Assembly (NCBI GenBank): GCA_964472565.1
Contig: CAYYNB010000196.1
Coordinates: 1 to 10,315 of the forward strand
Direction of reading: 5' to 3'
DNA: 10,315 nucleotides
Origin: DATAMF01 sp964472565
GTDB taxonomy: Bacteria; Chloroflexota; Anaerolineae; Aggregatilineales; Aggregatilineaceae
Shown: in pieces, positions 5,925 to 10,315 of the stretch
Layout of the letters: the number at the start of each line of letters is the position of its first letter
Position numbering within the stretch: the first letter of the stretch is position 1
Made by a program: the position numbers and the translations under genes
The notes under the pieces: model-generated
Told to the model about the DNA's origin: nothing
What the model saw: the letters and a program-made list of their open reading frames with translations, nothing else
Database searches by the model: none

Positions 5925-6680
5925 TTGCCTAAGCGCTATTTACGTACTACCGATATTGCCAGAGCCGTTGGGGTGCATCCCAATACGGTACGGCTGTATG
6001 AGGAATGGGGCTTTTTGCCGCCGATTCCACGCAGTCGCAGCGGGTATCGCCAGTTCACGCCTGCCCATTTAGAGCAAATGCGGCTGGCAAAAATTGCCCT
6101 CGGTTGGCCGTATCCTGGCGGGAAATCACTGGTCGTCGATCTGGTGTTCAAAGCGGCGGCGAATGATCTCGGCAGCGCACTTGAAATGGCGTATACCTAC
6201 CTGGGACGAGTCCGCGCAGAACAAGTTCAGGCTGAAAGCGCCGTTCATTTTTTGGAACGCTGGGCTGAAGGAAGTGTCACTGATGTAACACCGCAGCGGT
6301 TGAGAATTGGTGAAGTCGCTGAACTGCTGGGATTGACTGTCGATATGCTGCGTAACTGGGAGCGAAATGGGTTGCTTACTGTGCCGCGCCATCCAACCAG
6401 CGGATACCGACAGTATGGCGCGAAAGAAATTGGCCGGTTGCGAGTCATCCGTATGCTGCGGCAGGCCGGATACAGCATTATGGCAATTTTGCGGATGCTG
6501 CTTAAATTTGATCAGGGTGAAACCAAGAATTTACGGCAAACATTAGACACACCGCGACCAGATGAAGATGTTTATTCGGTGGCGGATCGCTGGTTGTCTA
6601 CGTTGGCGGAACAGGAACAACGCGCCCAGAATATCATTACGCAAATCGGGAAAATGATGGATCAGAAACCTCTGCGTTAA
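5925..6680 (+). CDS. Regulator with two MerR-type helix-turn-helix units
   Basis: The start is taken as TTG 5925, with AGGAAG (5910-5915) about nine bases upstream. It gives 251 residues beginning MPKRYLRTTDIA. The in-frame TTG at 5802 lies in the arsM terminator and adds no recognisable domain. A GTG at 5895 is the other option. The first HTH covers about 5-60 (TTDIARAVGVHPNTVRLYEEWG, then SGYRQF), and the second about 126-190 (IGEVAELLGLTVDMLRNWERNG, then SGYRQY). They clearly repeat one another and are separated by a helical linker of about 65 residues. A third helical region (200-251) follows. There are no cysteines anywhere, so this is not a thiol metal sensor like MerR or CueR, and no ligand can be assigned. 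Its position suggests control of the reductase and ABC exporter downstream. Confidence 0.85.
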   Translation: MPKRYLRTTDIARAVGVHPNTVRLYEEWGFLPPIPRSRSGYRQFTPAHLEQMRLAKIALGWPYPGGKSLVVDLVFKAAANDLGSALEMAYTYLGRVRAEQVQAESAVHFLERWAEGSVTDVTPQRLRIGEVAELLGLTVDMLRNWERNGLLTVPRHPTSGYRQYGAKEIGRLRVIRMLRQAGYSIMAILRMLLKFDQGETKNLRQTLDTPRPDEDVYSVADRWLSTLAEQEQRAQNIITQIGKMMDQKPLR

Positions 6681-6687
6681 CCTCGTA

Positions 6688-6752
6688 AAACCCTCCATTT
6701 GTTTACCAAGCTCAGCGGCTGTACCTGCCCGAAACCATCCATTTGCACACCA
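6688..6752 (+). repeat. Pair of 21-base direct repeats upstream of the reductase gene
   Basis: AAACC-n-TCCATTTG-nnn-ACCA occurs at 6688-6708 and 6732-6752, with 17 of 21 bases identical and starts 44 bases apart, about four helical turns. CAGC-G-GCTG (6713-6721) lies between them. The second copy ends four bases before an extended -10 box, so the pair is well placed as an activator or repressor site. The two-HTH regulator encoded just upstream is the natural candidate, by inference only. Confidence 0.55.
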
Positions 6753-6755
6753 GGG

Positions 6756-6764
6756 TGATATGAT
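6756..6764 (+). promoter_or_regulatory. Extended -10 promoter for the reductase-ABC operon
   Basis: TGATATGAT is an extended -10 (TG-N-TATGAT). The expected -35 position is occupied by the end of the direct repeat and shows no TTGACA-like hexamer, which is common at activator-dependent promoters. Transcription would start near 6771, leaving a leader of about 34 bases that holds the GGAGG (6793-6797). Confidence 0.45.
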
Positions 6765-6804
6765 GGGATCAGCGCATCGAAATAACCAGCCTGGAGGCAC
6801 AAGT

Positions 6805-7569
6805 ATGACTAAACCACGCGTTATCGTTTTCTCTAGCGCGTCCGTGGATGGGCGGATCACGATTGCACCGGATACTCTGCTGCTAATGGGGGAACCGCGC
6901 TGGGAAGCGGTCGCGGGATCGAGCGGCGACGCTTATAAATGGGTGAAAGCAACTTTTCAGCCGCAAGCCACAATCGAAGGAAGTGGTTCATTTATCCTCG
7001 AAGGTACTCAGCCTGATCCTTTGCCACCATTTGAAGGCGATTCGACTCTGCTCTATGAAGACTTTCTGCCGGATGAAATTGTGAAACAGCCGGGACGACG
7101 GTGGTTTACGGCAGTGGACAGCCGCGGACGGATTCGCTGGATGTATAAAGAATATCCGGGCGAGGATTGGGCGGGATGGTATGCACTGGTGCTGGTGTCG
7201 CACCAAACACCGACGAACTATCTCGCGTATCTCCGGCGCGAAAATATCCCGTATCTTGTGGCAGGTGAGGGAAAGGTTGATCTCGGACAGGCCATCGATA
7301 AAATGCATGACAAACTTGGCGTTACTACGCTGCTCTCGACAGCAGGCGGAAAACTGAACGGCGCGCTGCTGAGAGCCGGGTTGATTGATGAAGTCAATAT
7401 CGAATTTTTCCCGGCGATTATCGGTGGGTGCGAAACACCTTCACTCTTCGATTCACCGGCGCTCAAACCGGGCGAGTATCCTGTTCAACTTAAGTTGATG
7501 GCGGCGCAGGTGCAGGCGGAAGGTCGCATCTGGCTACGGTATCAGGTGGTTGGAGCCACAACGCTGTAG
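6805..7569 (+). CDS. RibD C-terminal/dihydrofolate-reductase-like NAD(P)H reductase
   Basis: The ATG at 6805 has GGAGG (6793-6797) seven bases upstream and gives 254 residues. The fold is recognised from the N-terminal strand with SSASVDGRI (10-18), characteristic of RibD-C/DHFR-like proteins, and the C-terminal AGGKLNGALLRAGLIDEV (180-197) followed by FFPAIIGG (201-208), which in the family helps form the NADPH site. The RibD deaminase domain is absent, and no other riboflavin gene is nearby. The family includes the pyrimidine reductase of riboflavin synthesis and many reductases of unknown substrate. The residues between 30 and 125 are unusual in being rich in Trp and Pro. Forty-nine bases separate it from the ABC ATPase gene, so a common transcript is likely. 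A standalone oxidoreductase linked to export or detoxification is more likely than a riboflavin enzyme. Confidence 0.8.
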   Translation: MTKPRVIVFSSASVDGRITIAPDTLLLMGEPRWEAVAGSSGDAYKWVKATFQPQATIEGSGSFILEGTQPDPLPPFEGDSTLLYEDFLPDEIVKQPGRRWFTAVDSRGRIRWMYKEYPGEDWAGWYALVLVSHQTPTNYLAYLRRENIPYLVAGEGKVDLGQAIDKMHDKLGVTTLLSTAGGKLNGALLRAGLIDEVNIEFFPAIIGGCETPSLFDSPALKPGEYPVQLKLMAAQVQAEGRIWLRYQVVGATTL

Positions 7570-7618
7570 TTATCCGCAAACAGGGGATCCCTATAACCGA
7601 ATGGAGAAGAGAAACGAT

Positions 7619-8605
7619 ATGGCGCAAGCGCATATCCTGGTTCAAAGACTGTCTAAAACCTACCGGATTCCAGAACGGGAAGCCGGACTCAAAGCAGCTA
7701 TGCGAAGCCTTGTACAGCGCAAATATACCGAGGTTGAAGCCGTCCAGGAAATCAGCTTTAGCATCGAGAAGGGGGAAATCGTCGGGTTTATCGGGCCAAA
7801 CGGCGCAGGAAAAACCACAACCCTCAAAGTTTTGTCGGGCTTGCTGCATCCGACACGTGGAGAGGTATCGGTTGCCGGATTCGTGCCCTGGCAGCGCTCG
7901 ACCGGGTACCTGAAATCGATCAGCATGGTTATGGGTAACAAAAGCCAGATGATGTGGGACATTCCGCCACTGGATACATTCCGCGTGTTGGGTGAAATCT
8001 ACCGGGTTCCGGCAGATCGCTTCAAACACACACTGGATGAACTGGTTGATTTGCTGGATATGAAAGAGCTACTCACCAAACCGGTACGCAACCTGTCGTT
8101 GGGTGAGCGGATGAAATGTGAAATGGTCGCTGCACTGCTGCATTCTCCATCTGTTTTGTTTCTCGATGAACCGACGATTGGATTAGATATATCCACACAA
8201 CGGCGACTGCGGCGATTCGTGGGTGAATATAACAAGCGCACGGGAGCTACTGTCATCCTGACGAGTCATTACATGACGGATGTAGTGGAACTGTGCCCGC
8301 GCGTGATTCTGATTCACCAGGGAAAGCTGTTGTATGATGGCGCGTTGGGCGGGTTGGTGGAACGGTTGGCTCCTTTCAAACTGATCCGGCTGACACTGGA
8401 TCAGAGTAACGGTGATTATTCGCTGCCCGACGGTGTTGATGTGATCGAGCGTGAGAATGGTAATCTGACACTGCGCGCTAATCGGAACGAAACTCCGGCA
8501 ATCACAGCACAAATTTTGAGTTCGATGGCAGTTGTCGATCTGGTGGTTGAAGATCCGCCAGTCGAAGCCGTGATCGATCAGATTTACCAGGAGGGTATGG
8601 TATGA
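7619..8605 (+). CDS. ABC-2 type exporter, ATP-binding subunit
   Basis: Start ATG 7619 (MAQAHILV...) has GGAGA (7603-7607) upstream. The 328-residue ATPase has Walker A GPNGAGKT (59-66), Q-loop Gln110, the signature LSLGE (159-163) in place of LSGGQ, Walker B VLFLDE (179-184) and H-loop His217. The LSLGERMKCE form and the loop before the first core strand (EREAGLKAAMRSLVQRKY, 19-36) are typical of the uncharacterised COG4586-type ATPases, which work with two dissimilar permeases, as here. A C-terminal domain (about 245-328) follows the nucleotide-binding domain. The subunit would power export at the cytoplasmic membrane. The substrate is unknown. The stop overlaps the next start as ATGA, and AGGAGGG (8589-8595) within its end serves the first permease. 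Confidence 0.93.
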   Translation: MAQAHILVQRLSKTYRIPEREAGLKAAMRSLVQRKYTEVEAVQEISFSIEKGEIVGFIGPNGAGKTTTLKVLSGLLHPTRGEVSVAGFVPWQRSTGYLKSISMVMGNKSQMMWDIPPLDTFRVLGEIYRVPADRFKHTLDELVDLLDMKELLTKPVRNLSLGERMKCEMVAALLHSPSVLFLDEPTIGLDISTQRRLRRFVGEYNKRTGATVILTSHYMTDVVELCPRVILIHQGKLLYDGALGGLVERLAPFKLIRLTLDQSNGDYSLPDGVDVIERENGNLTLRANRNETPAITAQILSSMAVVDLVVEDPPVEAVIDQIYQEGMV

Positions 8606-9393
8606 ACTGGCGCGGCGGTTGGGCACTGATTCAGCGAACATGGCTATCGTGGATGCAGCATCGCGGCTTCTTCTTTCTGCTGGCATTCGGATGGATGATT
8701 CCACCGCTGATCTACCTGTTTGTATGGGCGACGGCAGCGGGCAGTGAAAGCATTGAAGGATTTTCGCGACATGAATTTGTGACCTATTACCTGGTGCTGA
8801 TTCTGATCAACCAGCTTACGTATGCCCAAACCAACTGGACCGTGGGCGATTTGATCCGCATGGGCGATATGAACCGGCTGCTGCTGTATCCGATGTCACC
8901 TTTTCTCAACACGGTGGCCAGCGAAGTGGCGGGAAAAACCGTGATGATGGCGTTTGTTGTGCCTGTGACCGCTGTGTTGGCGGTGGTGCTGCGCCCTGAA
9001 CTTCACGCAAGTGCAAGCGATCTACTCCTGTTCATTCCCGCGTTGGCAATGGCATGGGTGCTGCGATTCCTATGGGGATATTGGCTGGCGCTGCTGGCTT
9101 TCTGGTCCACGCGGGCAGATGCGTTACTCGCCGTACAGGATTCGCTGCTATTTTTGCTGGCAGGGCAGGTTGCTCCGGTTGCGCTGTTACCCCATATTTT
9201 ACAAAGCGCCGCCGTGTTGCTGCCGTTCCGGTACATGATTGGTTTTCCGGTAGAAGTGCTGATGGGTGGGTTGAGCCGGACTGAACTGCTAACCGGATTT
9301 GTATTTCAGGCTGGCTGGCTACTAGTGGCATTGATCCTCTATCAATGGGTCTGGCGAACCGGGCTGCGCCGCTATTCAGCAGTGGGCGGGTAG
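8602..9393 (+). CDS. ABC-2 type exporter, permease subunit 1
   Basis: This 263-residue integral membrane protein has about six hydrophobic spans: near 22-43, 58-76, 112-131, 140-170, 179-202 and 230-250. It starts in an ATGA overlap with the ATPase gene, six bases after AGGAGGG. The cytoplasmic loop GDLIRMGDMNRLLLYPMSP (about 83-101) matches the position of the conserved loop of COG4587/DUF990-type permeases that precedes an amphipathic coupling segment. The C terminus WRTGLRRYSAVGG resembles that of the second permease. It should form half of the export channel with its partner. The substrate cannot be read from sequence. Confidence 0.9.
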   Translation: MNWRGGWALIQRTWLSWMQHRGFFFLLAFGWMIPPLIYLFVWATAAGSESIEGFSRHEFVTYYLVLILINQLTYAQTNWTVGDLIRMGDMNRLLLYPMSPFLNTVASEVAGKTVMMAFVVPVTAVLAVVLRPELHASASDLLLFIPALAMAWVLRFLWGYWLALLAFWSTRADALLAVQDSLLFLLAGQVAPVALLPHILQSAAVLLPFRYMIGFPVEVLMGGLSRTELLTGFVFQAGWLLVALILYQWVWRTGLRRYSAVGG

Positions 9394-9418
9394 AGAAGAG
9401 GGGAGGGGAAAACCGAAT

Positions 9419-10213
9419 ATGCAACGCTATATAAGGTTGATCGGAATGTTCATGCGGGCGTCGGTCCAGCAGGAAACAGCTTACCGGGCGAATTTTTTCA
9501 TCGCCATACTGCACGCGAGTCTGAATCTGGGTACGGGGGTGTTGGGTACGGCGGTGTTGTTCGAACAAGTCGATTCGATTCATGGCTGGGATTTTGCCTC
9601 TACGCTTGTCGTACTTGGAATCTTTCTCACGGTTGGTGCGCTGCGCGATCTGTTTATCAGTCCCAGCCTGGAAGCACTGGCCGGGATGGAAGGCGAAATC
9701 TGGACCGGACGTTTTGACTTCACGCTGCTGCGCCCGGTGGATGTCCAGTTTTATGCAACCTTCCAGCGGTGGCGAGTGTTCGCCCTGCTTAATGTCGCGC
9801 TGGGTGCTGGCGTGCTGGTGGTGGGTATCCTCGAAATGAGCACCTCGGTATCGATTCGTAATCTGCTGAGTTTTGTGATCGCATTGAGTGCCGGTATAGG
9901 TGTCTTCTACGCGATTCTACTCGGATTTACGGCACTGGTTTTCTGGAGTCCCGGATTCCTGTTCACCTGGGTATTCGATGGGTTATTCCAGATGGCGCGG
10001 TATCCGGTGAAGCTGTATCCAGGCTGGCTGCGACTCGTACTGACCTGGATCATTCCGGTTGGGTTGATTACGACTGTGCCCGCTCAAGCGCTTACGGGAG
10101 ATCTGGGCATTAGTCTGTTAGTTGGCAGCGTCGCCTTAGCCGGTGGATTGTTCGCCGCAGCGTCACTGCTCTTTCGCACCGGGCTGCGTCGATACGCCAG
10201 TGCGTCAAGTTAA
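9419..10213 (+). CDS. ABC-2 type exporter, permease subunit 2
   Basis: The 264-residue membrane protein follows permease 1 after 25 bases, with GGAGGGG (9402-9408) ten bases before the ATG. It has about six hydrophobic spans (near 24-47, 59-76, 122-138, 147-176, 203-222 and 230-252). The loop GRFDFTLLRPVDVQFYATFQRWR (about 97-119) is the conserved cytoplasmic loop of COG3694-type permeases, comparable with the GDMNRLLLYPMSP loop of permease 1. The two share the end FRTGLRRY/WRTGLRRY, pointing to an ancient duplication and a heterodimeric channel. It is the last gene of the operon in view and is followed by a strong hairpin. Confidence 0.9.
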   Translation: MQRYIRLIGMFMRASVQQETAYRANFFIAILHASLNLGTGVLGTAVLFEQVDSIHGWDFASTLVVLGIFLTVGALRDLFISPSLEALAGMEGEIWTGRFDFTLLRPVDVQFYATFQRWRVFALLNVALGAGVLVVGILEMSTSVSIRNLLSFVIALSAGIGVFYAILLGFTALVFWSPGFLFTWVFDGLFQMARYPVKLYPGWLRLVLTWIIPVGLITTVPAQALTGDLGISLLVGSVALAGGLFAAASLLFRTGLRRYASASS

Positions 10214-10220
10214 GTTGTCC

Positions 10221-10244
10221 AGCCTCGGCAGGTCTGCCGAGGCT
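10221..10244 (+). terminator. Perfect 10-bp hairpin after the exporter operon
   Basis: AGCCTCGGCA (10221-10230) pairs fully with TGCCGAGGCT (10235-10244) around a GGTC loop. It begins seven bases after the last permease stop. No T tract follows, only a C-rich run, so it is not a classical intrinsic terminator. It may stabilise the 3' end, act with a termination factor, or be a copy of a dispersed palindromic repeat. Confidence 0.55.
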
Positions 10245-10293
10245 ACCCCCGCCCCCCCTTTGCGACCTGTTTTGAGGTAGTTTGAGGGAAAAA
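10245..10293 (+). repeat. C-rich 3' element related to the one at the left end
   Basis: Starting ACCCCC-G-CCCCCCCTTT and ending in TTTGAGGGAAAA, this stretch resembles the minus-strand sequence of 92-141, which starts ACCC and a C tract ending in CCCTTTAG and ends TTTTGAGGGGAAA. Each follows the last gene of a transcription unit in the same orientation relative to it. The remaining 22 bases to the window end hold only a GAGGAG that could precede a gene beyond the edge. Confidence 0.45.
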
Positions 10294-10315
10294 TCGCGCT
10301 GAGGAGTAAAAGATC

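Noticed and set aside
6805..7569. Riboflavin biosynthesis gene ribD
   Set aside because: There is no deaminase domain and no other riboflavin gene nearby, and the domain family is broad.
7490..8029. Protein on the minus strand opposite the reductase and ATPase genes
   Set aside because: It is open only as a shadow of two well-supported genes and shows no family motif or ribosome site. Other long antisense frames in elp3, mutY and the permeases were rejected for the same reason.
1..10315. Insertion sequence, phage remnant or CRISPR array
   Set aside because: No transposase or integrase motifs, no flanking target duplications and no regularly spaced repeats were found. The only direct repeats are the pair at 6688-6752.

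Overview
This 10.3 kb window is bacterial, about half G+C and densely coded. It most likely comes from a member of the Chloroflexota. That assignment is inferred from recalled family distribution (a bacterial Elp3 with a CPGEC-type cluster motif, the ArsR/ArsM pair type, a two-HTH MerR protein and the ABC-2 trio) and not from any marker gene. It holds nine protein genes. I see no rRNA, tRNA, CRISPR array or insertion sequence, and no gene-free stretch longer than 300 bases.

Left block (1-4586). Two genes run leftward, elp3 and then a membrane-anchored DUF4230-type protein, with a 4-base ATGA overlap. Two run rightward, a Trm9/ALKBH8-like methyltransferase and then mutY, also with an ATGA overlap. 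The two pairs diverge from a single CATG palindrome (2799-2802), so the start codons of elp3 and of the methyltransferase overlap on opposite strands. Elp3 makes the 5-carboxymethyl-type modification of wobble U34 in tRNA, and eukaryotic Trm9 methyl-esterifies that product to mcm5U. The pair therefore looks like a compact bacterial route to a modification best known from eukaryotes. This is the most interesting hypothesis in the window. MutY has a nearly intact Nudix box in its C-terminal domain.

Middle block (4583-5840). A two-gene arsenic module, arsR and arsM, encodes a small ArsR-type sensor and an As(III) S-adenosylmethionine methyltransferase, with no efflux pump or reductase gene in view. 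arsR has a near-consensus promoter whose -35 box contains the mutY stop codon, and its transcript is predicted to be leaderless. A 19-base dyad in that promoter recurs, inverted, just before arsM with 15 of 19 bases identical, which marks it as the likely ArsR operator. A hairpin with T tract separates arsR from arsM, and another follows arsM.

Right block (5925-10315). A cysteine-free regulator with two separate MerR-type helix-turn-helix units precedes a RibD-C/DHFR-like reductase and a three-gene ABC-2 exporter (one ATPase, two permeases). Two 21-base direct repeats lie between the regulator and an extended -10 box ahead of the reductase. The last four genes read as one rightward operon. 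Both transcription blocks end in similar C-rich 3' sequences, at 92-141 (read on the minus strand) and 10245-10293, which look like copies of one degenerate element.
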